Source of the DNA: Bathymodiolus brooksi
Taxonomy: Eukaryota; Mollusca; Bivalvia; Mytilida; Modiolidae
Reading direction: 5' to 3'
Length of the DNA: 64,000 bases
Assembly (NCBI GenBank): GCA_963680875.1
Contig: OY804580.1
Location: forward strand, 94,145,353 to 94,209,352
A model generated the notes under the pieces. The model ran no database searches, had not been told where the DNA came from, and was given only the letters and a program-made list of their open reading frames with translations. Positions within the stretch are counted from its first letter, which is position 1. Each line of letters opens with the position of its first letter. A program made the translations under genes and the position numbers. Of the stretch, positions 19,530 to 30,308 are shown in pieces.

Positions 19530-20390
19530 ATCAGTAATGTAATCGATTACATTTACAAAGTAATTGTAATTTAATCAATTACATTTGAAAATTGATGTAA
19601 TCGTAATGTAATGTAATCATGAAAATTGCAAAGTAATTGTAATGTAATCGATTACATTTGAATGTAATTGATCTCAAGTCTGCCCAGGACATATACAAAT
19701 AACAATGATGATTGATACACAACAACAATACAAATAACAATTATGATTGCTACACAACAACAATATATCAAACTACATATTCGTGGTGAAATATCAATAA
19801 TTGTGGTGCAGGCACACTCGGGCAGGAAAAGAGATATATGCACATAAACGTACATACACTTACTCACATATATATGAGGGGGGGGGGGGGATGAGAGAGA
19901 ACATATACATATATATCAGGTGATTCATCACCAATTTGCAAGAGACACCTTGAATCGATGCTGATAGGAATAAAGTCCTACTTGTATCTAGTGCAGACCG
20001 GTCATGTTGATGTGGAAGGAATATTGTTTGGAACATGGAAAGGGATCAGAGCTTTTGGATAACCAGCAGCGAGCATCAAGGGACGATGCCAAAAAGAATA
20101 TTTTCTTTCTCATGCTCAATGCAGGTCATCCAGTTTGCAGATCTCCAATTCCATTTATTCAAATAGTTGTTGATAAAAAATATTGACAAAGATATCTGAG
20201 TATAGTTGGGGCTTCATTATTTAAGATCCATATGAGTTTACATTTGTCATCTAAATTTTGAAAATTTTCACACTCAGATGTCAAATATGTAGTAAAAATT
20301 TCCCTATGGTTTGCATGGCAAGTACAATGAAGTAAATAATGGATCTCATCTTCTGTGATGCGATAGCCCTAGGCAGTAATCAAGTAGAAG

Positions 20391-21458
20391 TAGAAGTACC
20401 TGACCCGAAGTGCACCTGAAATAAGAGAACACAATCTGAAAGAAAAACACTCTTCTTCCGCATTCTTCTTTTCATAGATTTAAATATTATTGTTTATGAT
20501 GTGACAGAACACACACAGTCACTGGTGAAACCCTATACACATTTCTTGTTTATTGGTTTCACTTGAATGCACACGTTAAACTGATTACTGGCACGTGTGG
20601 TTAAGTTATTAAATAACTTCTGAACCGGTACAAATATCCTCGTCTGACAATAAGTCGGTCAGTCATTGGATAATGTTTGATTATTTTTTTCATGTTTGAA
20701 AAGTAAACATTTTTTTCTTTTTAATTATGTTTCTCATCTATTCTTGCTCACATGTGTAAAGTTCCATGGAAAAAAGATCGATAATAATTACATACTGACC
20801 CATATTTATTTACCACCCTTTTCCCAAATGGCGTCGTATGACGTCACATAAAGTCGGTCAAAGTTCAATAAAGCACGTGATTTTGTCATAGGCCAACCAA
20901 ACTTAAAATGTAAACCAGATTAAGAAAGTACAGTATTTTAGCTTTTTCAGTGTAATTGATTTGTCTGAAAAATTTCAAAAGATGTTTTTTAAATAGTTTG
21001 AAATTGAAGTATTAAAAATTAATTATTTGATGCAAATATTAAACTTGCTTACCCACATAAAAAGTATTTAATCGAGTGAATTTGGTGTTTTTGCTTTTGT
21101 CAATACAATCTATTAGACCGACATATTTTGGTAAAACAATTAATGACTGATTTCAATTTATTTTAATCACATTTATGCAAAATCGAAATAAACTTTTAAT
21201 AAAATTATAATAAAAAAATATCTTTCTACGAAACTCCCGATAGAAGAGCGGCGTAGGTAAAATGAACGCCATAACAAATCGGCTACACAATTCATTCAAA
21301 ATAAAGGATAATAGCCTCACCGGACGCAATTACGAACGAAATAAAAAGTATGTCCCCTAATTTTTCTTTCAAAACATGAATTAAAAAAATGCTTTTATGA
21401 ATATACCCCGCTAAATTACTCGTGTTTTGGGAGAAAATTAGTCATGCGCAGTTGTTGA
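20391..21458. other. Stretch without a recognisable gene
   Basis: AT-rich, with a CRE-like TATGACGTCACA at about 20836-20847 and a CACGTG at about 20874. These could belong to a promoter for the frame at 21459, but they lie about 600 bp away and the link is speculative. Confidence 0.4.
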
Positions 21459-21824
21459 ATGTTGCAGACGACGGGTTTTCATATTTGTAAACAGAACACG
21501 ATCGACAATTGCATTTGGAATCTATCGCTAAAATTCATTGAGGAACGCATATTTTGTTATCTTATGCCTGTAATTGGAAAGAATATGATCTCCTGGTTCT
21601 ATGCATATGTAGAACACATTGAAATTAAAACAAAAACAGTCAATATAATACATTTTCCTTACCTTGATCTATCCCAAAATGTCAAAATCCGTGATGTACC
21701 TTATTCATTGAAGAGTCCAAGAAATTCCGAATGCAAACTGGCACACATTTATGGTATGAATAAAGGAAAGGTTTTTATGTCATGTGTATTATATACAAAT
21801 AGTTATGTGAACGTAAATGAATGA
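21459..21824 (+). CDS. Unknown 121-residue ORF
   Basis: The frame is open in otherwise stop-rich DNA and less AT-rich than its surroundings. It reads MLQTTGFHICKQNTIDNCIW near its start and ends VLYTNSYVNVNE. I see no signal peptide, membrane segment or known motif. It lies just before the Helitron but has no OTU or Rep features. It may be a chance frame, a remnant of an exon, or a Helitron passenger. Confidence 0.25.
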   Translation: MLQTTGFHICKQNTIDNCIWNLSLKFIEERIFCYLMPVIGKNMISWFYAYVEHIEIKTKTVNIIHFPYLDLSQNVKIRDVPYSLKSPRNSECKLAHIYGMNKGKVFMSCVLYTNSYVNVNE

Positions 21825-22136
21825 ATGCTCTTTCAATTTTAACAGTTGTCATTAAATAATTTACACTAGAAAGGATATTGTGATGTCGTTCGAAATTGTG
21901 TCCGGATCTAGATCACAGAGTGACTAGAACGGGGTCATGAAAATCTGTTCTAAGTTAAAACCCGTAACAATGCATTGAATAATATATGGGCTATGATTCA
22001 AAAGGAATATTGGTGTTTAATCTGAAATATGAACATGCAATCACAGGTACGTGTGGACAGGACCCTATGAAGCCCGCCCTTTTTTTTCTTTTTTTTTTAG
22101 ATGTTGCCCCCCCCCCCCCCCTTTTCATCCCCAATT

Positions 22137-22635
22137 AATTCAACAATCGACTGCAGTCCCAAATTTTCCCCTCAAGTGGCAATGCTATTATTGACAATTC
22201 AATTGTTTCGTTATATAATGTTCCAGGAGATGGATCCTGTTTTTTTCATGCATTAAGCTGAGGCCTTGTTGGCAACTTTTCAAAAACCATACAATACAGA
22301 GGACTGATTTGCAAAACCATTGTTTCTGAATTTGATATATACAGAAATATGGTTCAAATTTGCCATGATAACATTTTGTCACCACAACAATACTGGAACT
22401 GTATGGTAGTAGGTTCTCAGTATGCCACCAATTGTGAAATCAATGTCGCATGTTCTCTTTTGAACTGTAACATTGTTATTTAGGTACAGGGAGTAGACCA
22501 ATCTGGCAATACATGCTACACAAAGCAGGAATTCATTCATTCTGCTGATGGTATAACCTTGCATTTATTGTTAAAAATCATCATTTCCAATATCTTGATC
22601 CCATCTTATTCAACCAAAGACATACAAATGAAAAC
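22137..22635 (+). pseudogene. OTU-like cysteine protease domain of the Helitron
   Basis: The frame reads NVPGDGSCFFHALS, the OTU catalytic block with Asp and Cys, then has a TGA. Homology continues (YRGLICKTIVSEFDIYRNM, SPQQYWNCMVVGSQYATNCE) with a TAG at about 22483. The catalytic histidine block NHHFQYLDP appears only after a one-base shift at about 22577, which brings it into the frame of the next segment. OTU proteases cleave ubiquitin-type isopeptide bonds; the role in Helitrons is unknown. Confidence 0.7.
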
Positions 22636-23217
22636 ATGAATGACAAAGAAAATATCGAGCAAAATTCACTGCAACAAGGTCAAGTAATTAGGAACACAAA
22701 AAAGAGAAGACAAACCACCAAAACTACTTATATTTTCCCGAAACGCACAAAAAAGAATAGAAATAAAAAAAATGTCATGAAATTGAAAAACAGTTTAGAC
22801 AATTCTGAGCAACATTCAAAGGAAAATGAAGATTTTGTTTTACTCCCTGCCTCCAAAGATATTTTGCAAAGCAATGATCCAAAATCCAATAACCAAAACA
22901 CTAACCATGCTCAAATACCTATTGAATCCCTCCACACAGCTGATGAAAACAATGATTCTGAACAAATAAATGACAATTTAGAGCCAGGTCATAAAAAATC
23001 AGAAACTGAAAAAAAGAGATTTCAAAAAGAAAAAGAACTGCATTCTAAATGTAGAAAACTTGGTATTACTTTTGAGCCACCTTTAGACAATGAAACAGAA
23101 GAACAAACTAGAAAAAGATGCAGGAGAAACAGTGATAAAATTAGAAGGAAAATAAACAACATGAATTTGGCATTTGAAAATATACCTGACCCACCTCCTT
23201 TCACAACTGATGAGTAA
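22636..23217 (+). pseudogene. Basic, charged linker of the Helitron protein
   Basis: It continues the OTU frame (MNDKENIEQNSL). It is rich in Lys, Arg, Asn and Glu, with nuclear-signal-like runs (TKKRRQTTK, KRTKKNRNKKN) and the phrase HSKCRKLGITFEPPLDNETE near the end. It stops at TAA 23215-23217, but the same frame goes on immediately with FNKAVDCIRSFELKEMNY, so that stop is a nonsense change. Confidence 0.6.
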
Positions 23218-23530
23218 TTTAATAAAGCAGTAGACTGCATTCGTTCTTTCGAGCTGAAAGAAATGAACTACATCATTTACTCTTGTTCTATTTGTAATGA
23301 AACTAGAATTGACATGAAAATAAAAAATAACATATGTGACAGATGTACAAAAGACAAATTGCCAATCAAAATGTTTTCTAAAGAAAACAACATGGACCCA
23401 GGTGTTGTCCCTCCTGAACTAACAGATTTGACTATTGTAGAGCAACAGTTAATATCAAGAATTTCTCCATGTATAACTACATATGTTAAAACATGGTGGG
23501 CTTGCTGCAAATGGCCATTGTGTTGCTTTT
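23218..23530 (+). pseudogene. Zinc-binding N-terminal segment of RepHel
   Basis: YSCSICNETRID...NICDRC gives two C-x2-C pairs, followed by MFSKENNMDPGVVPPELTDL and LTIVEQQLISRISPC, the stretch just before the Rep domain in animal Helitrons. Near 23490 the frame shifts by one base: the following GGLAANGHCVAFPQ belongs to the next frame. A role in DNA contact is inferred from other Helitrons. Confidence 0.75.
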
Positions 23531-25390
23531 CCACAGGAAGCAAGTGAGCCTGGTAAAATTTTTCCAAAACTTCTATCTGAAGTCAACATTATAATGATAC
23601 GAAAACAGGGGAAAATGACACCTCTAAAGAGTTTAATGTTAGGCGGTATAAAAGAAAGCATAGAAAATGCAGCTAATAAAAAAGGTCAAGTCTGCATTCC
23701 TTGACCTACTAGGAAAAATGAGGCTTTGTCAGAATTTACAACTAGACAATTCTTTTCTCTGGCTTTCCCTTGTTTATTTCCATACGGCAATGGTGATTTT
23801 CATTTAAATCGAGCTAGGACTTGTACCTCTCTTTCTGATTGGACTAACCATCTAATTTGGTTTAAAGACGGAAGATTTGCAAACCATAATTTTTTTAAAT
23901 TCATACTGCATGATATCATTATGCGAAAAAGAGTATTAGAACAATGTACTTTTATTGTTCAACAAAAGTTAGGAGATTCACATTTGACACTTTCAGATTT
24001 AAAGGAAAAGTTACAAACTGGAGATCAATCTATAGCTAATAAAATATTATATTTTAGTGCAAATCTTCGTGGAACATCCCAATATTGGAATCAGCGCTCA
24101 AAAGACTTGAGAGCACTAATTCAATTTAAAATAAATGAAGGTCATGGTCTACCCTCATTCTTCACTACTGGCAGTTGTGCAGAGTTCTATTTCAAACCCC
24201 TCAAAAGATTGTTATCTATGTATATTAAGGAAACTACTGGAAAAAATGTGAATTTAGATGATCACAATCCGATGTTTACTGCGGTTCAAGAAAACAGCCA
24301 CATTGTTGCTGATGTCTTTGATCGTAGAACACAAAACTATTTTACAGAGGTTATGGCACCAGTTTTTGGGGTAGATACCTACTGGTATAGGCAAGAATTC
24401 TCCAAGTCCAGGTGTATAATTCATTGGCATGGTTTATGCTGGCGTTCTGATCATGAGCCACATAGCCTATTACATGAAGGGTTTTCTCAAGGTAAAACAT
24501 CTGATGAGTGTGCTGTCCTTTTGTCAGAATGAGCCAAAAATACCTTTAAAATGACAGCCTCTCATCCAGCAGGTGGAGATGAGAGTGGGAATCCTAATAA
24601 AAATCTGTGGGCACCTCCTGAAGGAACTTGTCCAGCCCCACCTGCTGAAAAAAATCCCCTTGTAAAATTACTTATGGATGTAAGTGAATCCCAAGAATCT
24701 ATTCTCGAGGATCATTTGCTCCTTTGCAATAGAATTAATTTACACCGGTGCTCTGATTATTGTTTACGTGCTCCTAAAAATAGCCCCTCATCTTTAAAGC
24801 AATGTAGAATGGAATTTGGTACATCATTAAACCCTGGTAAGCCTCTTAGGGAAAACCCGGCAATAGTAAGAGACAGAAATGGTTCACTTAGGTTAGAGAT
24901 GCCAAGAGATCACCCTTCATTGGTCCAACATTCCCAATATCATACTCAGGCTTGGAGAGCAAATGGAGACATTTCCCTTATTTTGTCAAAAAATGGACCT
25001 GAAAACCCTTCTGTTGATGAAATCATTGCAGTTGAAAAATACATAACTGGCTATGCATGTAAGGGTAATGAACCAACAGGGGAAATTGCAGATTTGTTCA
25101 ATGACATGGTGAACTGTTCAGATGAAAATTCTGGGTCTACTACTAAGTCGCTTTGTACAAAACTTTTAATGGGCACAGTTAAACGTGACATTTCAGCAGT
25201 GGAAACGTCATTTGAATTATCTTCCTTACCATTGTACAGATCAAGTCATACTTTCCAAAATTTAAGTCTCACTGGAGCAAGAATCCTTAAAAACAATGGC
25301 TTAACTGTAACAAAAAGCACCCCTTTAGATAAAATTTATCACGTTCAGAAGATGATATATCATCATGGTATAGTTTCACATACCTGTTAA
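23483..25390 (+). pseudogene. Helitron Rep (HUH/Y2 endonuclease) domain
   Basis: This part would cut and rejoin single strands in rolling-circle transposition. It begins GGLAANGHCVAFPQ, meets a stop at 23702 and runs on with FFSLAFPCLFPYGNGDF and LRGTSQYWNQRSKDLRALI. The HUH motif is CIIHWHGLCWR at about 24414-24446 (His-x-His with a Trp between). A stop follows at 24530. The second frame holds the two catalytic tyrosines in KYITGYACKG (codons at 25040 and 25052, three residues apart). Coding sequence ends at 25390 where an insertion begins. Confidence 0.85.
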
Positions 25391-25827
25391 CCCTCCCCCT
25401 TTTCGCGGGAGTCTCCCGCGTAAGAGCCTTATCTCTCGCATGGACTGGGTCTCATGCGCGGGAGACATTAATTTCCCGCACACACCTTTTCCTCCCGCAC
25501 GACCTCCCCCCAACAAAAAAATCAAGTACGATACAATCTTGACCTATATTTTGCGATCAATATTTCTGGAAATTCCCCATTTGGAATTCCCGTGCTGATG
25601 AAAAACGCCGAGAGATACGAATGGTAAAGGTGTTTAAATGATATCCGGTTATTGATCTGTTTGACACCTTTACAGGTAAATTGGGTCATGGAGATTAATT
25701 AAGGTGTTGATGATTATACAACAATTATCCACTGATTGACAGTTAATTGGGGATAAGGAAGTGGGTTTGTGGCACACGCTTAGATGATTAGAAGTGTGAT
25801 AGCGGCAATTAAAAATAGTTATAAACC
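25391..25827. other. Insertion between Rep and helicase
   Basis: About 440 bp of non-coding DNA separates SHTC from FIYKQRKVPVISGG. It opens with CCCGCG-rich words in both orientations (GCGGGAGTCTCCCGC at about 25409) and becomes AT-rich. The GC-rich start differs strongly from the Helitron around it. I found no clear inverted ends or target duplication, so it may be an insertion, or it may replace lost coding sequence. Confidence 0.5.
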
Positions 25828-25830
25828 GTT

Positions 25831-27924
25831 GTGCAAACTTTCATTTATAAACAACGTAAGGTACCCGTTATTTCAGGTGGAAGCCTGCGTGCCTCTTGGC
25901 CATTGACAGAAGACTATTGTAAAAACATTATTCTTCTTCACTGGCCAAATTGGAGGAATCGATCAGAAATCAAAAACGATGATATTTCATGGTCTGACAA
26001 ACTTCAGGAGTTTTTATTAAATGATTCATGTCCAAATTTTGTAAAGGCAGACATTGAAAGGGCTAAATTAGGGGACAACAATGTAAATTTTTTTGATGAG
26101 GAAAATGATGATGATGATGATGGTGAACAACCTGAGTGGGTTGACTTAGTCCAGCCATGTGCTGATTTTCATTTTGAATCGGAGTTCAAATATGATGATG
26201 GGGGTGCTGATTATGACTGGTCTTCAAGTCAATATCAGTATCCCGATAACTTAGAGGTTAATTTTTTGGATAACTTAAAGAATACTGAGGAAGATTTGGA
26301 AAATGAATTATCACTTCCAGATGTAAATATTTCTTCTTTAAATGTTGAGCAAAAATTTGCTTTCAAATTAGTGATGAAGACACTTATTGAATTTGAAAAT
26401 AACAGTACAGATTTTACACCTCTGAGGTTAATTGTTGCAGGTAGTGCAGGTTGTGGGAAATCTTATTTGATTAAATGTTTGGTAAAAGCAGTAAAAATGT
26501 TTTACAATTCCAATAAAAGTGTTCAAGTTCTGTGTCCAACTGGCAACAGTGCAAACCTTATATCTGGTGTCACTATTCATAGTTTTTTTTTAAATTCCAA
26601 CATCACGCAAATCAAAAGATTTTAAAGCTCCAGATGGTACTGTTGGAGAGACATTGCAAAAAAATTGTCAGGGGTTGAAAATTCTTTTAGTTGATGAACG
26701 TTCACTGATTGGTTGTACTAATTTGGGCTGGATGGAATTCATGCGCAAATCCGGGACGGGAGTTGAATCTAAATCATGGGGAGGGCTTCCAGTTGTTGTT
26801 TTTTTGGGTGATGATGTTCAGTTACCACCAGTTTTAGATTGCCCTGTTTATAAATGCAATGCTAAATCACAAGCATCTATGCATGGGTCATTAGTTTGGA
26901 AAGAATTTAATGCTGCAGTGTTGCTTAGCACTGTCATTAGGCAAGGGGAAGACCAAACCCAATTCAAAAATGTTCTTTCGTCTCTTAGGGAATACAAATT
27001 GTCTTCTGATCAAGCAAAATGGCTACAAAATTATCAATGGGATGATCTAAAAAATCAATATGGTTTAAACTTTACCAAATCATTAGACAGTCATGGTCTC
27101 TTGGTTTTCCCAACTCACAATGAAGAATGGGCTCATAACAAAATTAAACTTTTGGAAGCAAATGAACATTTTCCAGTTGCCAAAATAGATGCTGTCTGTC
27201 ATGGTTTGCATTCAAAAACATCTTCAGATGATACAATGGGGGGGGGGGGGGGCTTTTGAAAACCCTGTATATTTGTGTAGGTTGTAAAGTGATGTTGACT
27301 TGTAATTTAAATGTACAATTTGGCCTCTTTAATGGCTCTTCTGGAACTGTCATGAACATAATATATCCAGTAGGTAAATTTCCAAAAGATGGCCATCCAA
27401 TTTGTGTAATGGTTGAATTTCAACAATACACTGGACTCCCATTTATTCAGGAAAACCCAAAACTTGTTCCAATAACACCAGTTCAAAGAAAAGTAGATTG
27501 TTTTTGTTATGGATGCAAAATTTTTCAAATTCCCTTGAGGTTAGGCTGGGGCAATACCATTCATCGCTGTCAAGGAATGACTATTGGGGATGGGGTATCA
27601 AGTCGATATATTGTTATAAATCCTGGAACTAAAAAAATTGAATCTTTAAACCCAGGTGCTCTTTTTGTTGCCTTGTCAAGAGCAAAAACAGCTGGTGGTC
27701 ATGAGACCACCCCAGATTTCGCATGGCATCCATCAATTTTGGTAAATACAGACAGGCTTTGTCACAATGTAGACACTCCTACAACAAGAGCAAGACAAGC
27801 TGAGATTTTGAGAATCAAAACATTATCAAATGAAACTTTTAGAAAATTTGATAAAATTAGTGAAGACTGTTGTATAAAAAGTTTTATTGAGAAATGTCAA
27901 GCAGGGCAACATTTTGAAGAGTAA
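25831..27924 (+). pseudogene. Helitron PIF1-like helicase domain
   Basis: After VPVISGGSLRASWPLTEDYC the superfamily 1 motifs follow: Walker A AGSAGCGKS (about 26437-26463), LCPTGNSANLISGVTIHSFF, Walker B-like ILLVDERSLIG, FLGDDVQLPPV, then RCQGMT and VALSRAKT near the C-terminus, ending QHFEE and TAA at 27924. Frameshifts occur at a T run near 26585-26593 and at a run of 15 G (27238-27252). All helicase motifs can still be read across the frames. An acidic block (DEENDDDDDGEQPEW) precedes the Walker A. Confidence 0.85.
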
Positions 27925-27934
27925 TATATCTACA

Positions 27935-29711
27935 CGTATCTCTAACCGTTTTTACATTTCGCTTGGTGAGGGATATATCAATCTCTAACCATGTTTACAT
28001 TTCACTTGGTGAGGGATATACCAATCTCTAACCATGTTTACATTTCACTTGGTGAGGGATATACCAATCTCTAACCATTTTTACATTTCACTTGGTGAGG
28101 GATATACCAATCTCTAACCATGTTTACATTTCACTTGGTGAGGGATATACCTGTATATGAATCTCTAACCGTTTTTACATTTCATTTGGTGAGGGATAAA
28201 CCAATCTCTAACCATTCTTACAATTTCAGTTGGTGAGGGATATACCAACGTCTAATAAGAGTTTGAAGATACCAAAGGGGCAATCAGAAACCGCATATCG
28301 AAGAACAGACAACACAATGGTCAACAGAAAAATTCTAACCGTTTTTACATTTCAATGTCCTCTCATTCTTACATGTACTTCACTTGGTGAGGGATAAACC
28401 AATCTCTAACCATTCTTACATTTCACTTGGCAAGGGATATACCAATCTCTAGCCATTTTTACATTTCACCTGGCATCCTACCAATCTGTAACCATTCTTA
28501 CATTTCACTTGGTGAGGGATAAACCAATCTCCAACCGTTTTTACATTTCTATCTCCTCTCATTCTTACATGTACTTCGCTTGGTGAGGGATATACCAATC
28601 TCTAACCATTCTTCCATTTCACTTGGCGAGGGATATACCAATCTCTAACCATTCTTACATTTCACTTGGTGCGGGATAAACCAATCTCTAACCGTTTTTA
28701 CATTTCTATCTCCTCTCATTCTTACATGTACTTCGCTTGGTGAGGGATATACCAATCTCTAACCATTTTTACATTTCACTTGGCATCCTACCAATCTCTA
28801 ACCATTCTTACATTTCACTTGGTGAGGGATAAACCAATCTCCAACCGTTTTTACATTTCTATCTCCTCTCATTCTTACATGTACTTCGCTTGGTGAGGGA
28901 TATACCAATCTCTAACCATTCTTACATTTCGCTTGGTGAGGGATATACCAATCTCTAACCATTTTACATTTCACTTGGCGAGGGATATACCAATCTCTAA
29001 TCATTCTTACATTTCACTTGGCGAGGGATATACCAATCTCTAACCATTTTTACATTTCACTTGGCAAGGGATATACCAATCTCTAACCATTCTTACATTT
29101 CGCTTGGTGAGGGATATTCCAATCTCTAATCATTCTTACATTTCACTTGGTGAGGGATATACCAATCTCTAGCCATTCTTACATTTCACTTGGCGAGGGA
29201 TATACCAATCTCTAATCATTCTTACATTTCACTTGGCGAGGGATATACCAATCTCTAACTATTTTCACATTTCACTTGGCGTCCTACCAATCTCTAACCA
29301 TTCATACATTTCACTTGGTGAGGGATAAACCAATCTCTAACCATTCTTACATTTCACTTGGCGAGGGATATACCAATCTCTAACCATTTTCACATTTCAC
29401 TTGGCGTCCTACCAATCTCTAACCATTTTTACATTTCACTTGGCGTCCTACCAATCTCTAACTATTCTTACATTTCACTTGGCGAGGGATATACCAATCT
29501 CTAACCATTTTAACATTTCACTTGGCGTCCTACCAATCTCTAACCATTTTTACATTTCACTTGGCGTCCTACCAATCTCTAACTATTCTTACATTTCACT
29601 TGGTGAGGGATAAACCAATCTCTAACCATTCTTACATTTCACTTGGCGAGGGATATACCAATCTCTAACCATTTTTACATTTCACTTGGCATCCTATCAA
29701 TCTCTAACTGT
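27935..29711. repeat. 43-bp minisatellite, about 40 copies
   Basis: The unit contains TTTCACTTGGTGAGGGATAT followed by ACCAATCTCTAACCATTCTT. Shorter units of about 39 bp replace GAGGGATATA with a CATCC or CGTCC-type link, and a composite unit (TTTCTATCTCCTCTCATTCTT) recurs at about 28547, 28705 and 28857. The array is broken once by about 90 bp of unrelated sequence at 28230-28330. It begins about 10 bp after the Helitron stop codon, so it may be an internal repeat of the Helitron, as in Helentron-type elements. Confidence 0.9.
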
Positions 29712-30102
29712 CATGGAATGGAAACGATGATGCTAATAACACAACACTGACCGTAATTATGATAAGTTGAGACCTTCTGTCATAGGCCTTCTGGTACATG
29801 TTGAGGCCTTTAGTCAAAATTCCAAAGCGATGTCCTCCCTCGATTTCAAAACATCACAATATTCAACTGTGACCTTTTTGTCCTGTTACTTTTTGTCTTG
29901 TGACTATCCGTCCTACATTCTTCTGAGGCAGTCGTAGTGAGTCGTTTCATAGTGATGCACACACTGCTATCCTATCACTTGCACACGAAGGTGGTGGCTT
30001 CAGCTCGAGTTTGGGTAGTTGCAATTGCAAAACAAGTATGTGTTCGTGTTTAAATGCATGTTAAAGGATTCTTTTGTAGATTACGAAAAAGAGACGACAC
30101 AT
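29712..30102. other. Unique spacer
   Basis: I saw no gene or repeat between the minisatellite and the Mutator-like element. Confidence 0.5.
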
Positions 30103-30112
30103 TGTAACCGAT

Positions 30113-30308
30113 GGGTACCTATAAAGTGCGAAACGAAATTGAACCGAAACGAAACGAAACGAAACGAAATCAACGAAAACGAAACAAAACGAAGCGAAAA
30201 GAAACGAAACGAAATCAACAAAAACGAAACGAAACGAAATCAACGAAATGAAAGCGAAATAAAACGAAACCAACGAAAGCAAAACGAAATCAACGAAAAC
30301 AAAACGAA
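30113..30308 (+). repeat. Left CGAAA-rich inverted repeat
   Basis: The unit CGAAA is interrupted by TCAACGAAAA-type words. Its mirror image is 32050-32240. It produces long open frames on both strands (for example 30019-30432), which are low-complexity artefacts. Confidence 0.85.

Larger units (their letters stand above)
17475..19682. mobile_element. 2.2-kb non-autonomous hAT-like element
   Basis: The ends are CAGACATGGGGT and the complement of CAGACTTGAGAT, flanked by CCCAGGAG (17467-17474) and CCCAGGAC (19683-19690), an 8-bp duplication with one difference. Both subterminal regions are packed with GTAATCGATTACAT-type words (17489-17650 and 19530-19670), as expected for transposase-binding repeats. 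A CAG start and 8-bp duplication fit hAT. It has no transposase; the interior is AT-rich and holds a LINE tail at 18059-18488. Confidence 0.8.
17406..20390 (-). mobile_element. LINE 3' fragment, split by a hAT-like element
   Basis: The minus strand carries a reverse transcriptase C-terminus (about 20375-20166: ITEDEIHYLLHCTCHANHRE, then LNNEAPTILRYLCQYF and a stop), then a 3' UTR, and ends with AATAAACTTATTTC and a (TATTTC)n tail seen as GAAATA repeats at 17406-17447. The DEIHYLLHC phrase is the C-terminal zinc-knuckle-like motif common in CR1/jockey/RTE-group LINEs. The 3' UTR is interrupted by the element at 17475-19682. A partly duplicated block of about 38 bp (ACAAATAACAATNATGATTG) lies at 19690-19760. 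Confidence 0.7.
22137..27924 (+). mobile_element. Decayed Helitron with OTU domain (Helitron2/Helentron-like)
   Basis: In order on the plus strand: an OTU-type cysteine protease, a basic linker, a zinc-binding N-terminal segment, a HUH/Y2 replication initiator (Rep) and a PIF1-like helicase. That is the RepHel layout, and an N-terminal OTU is known from Helitron2/Helentron types of animals. At least five premature stops (22258, about 22483, 23215, 23702, 24530), several frameshifts and an insertion (25391-25827) break it. The termini were not identified: a TC...CTRR pair or short Helentron ends could not be picked out by eye. A minisatellite begins about 10 bp after the last stop. Confidence 0.85.

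Noticed and set aside
29401..29613. 70-codon frame with repeated ASYQSLTI
   Set aside because: It lies inside the 43-bp minisatellite (39-bp variant units are multiples of 3).
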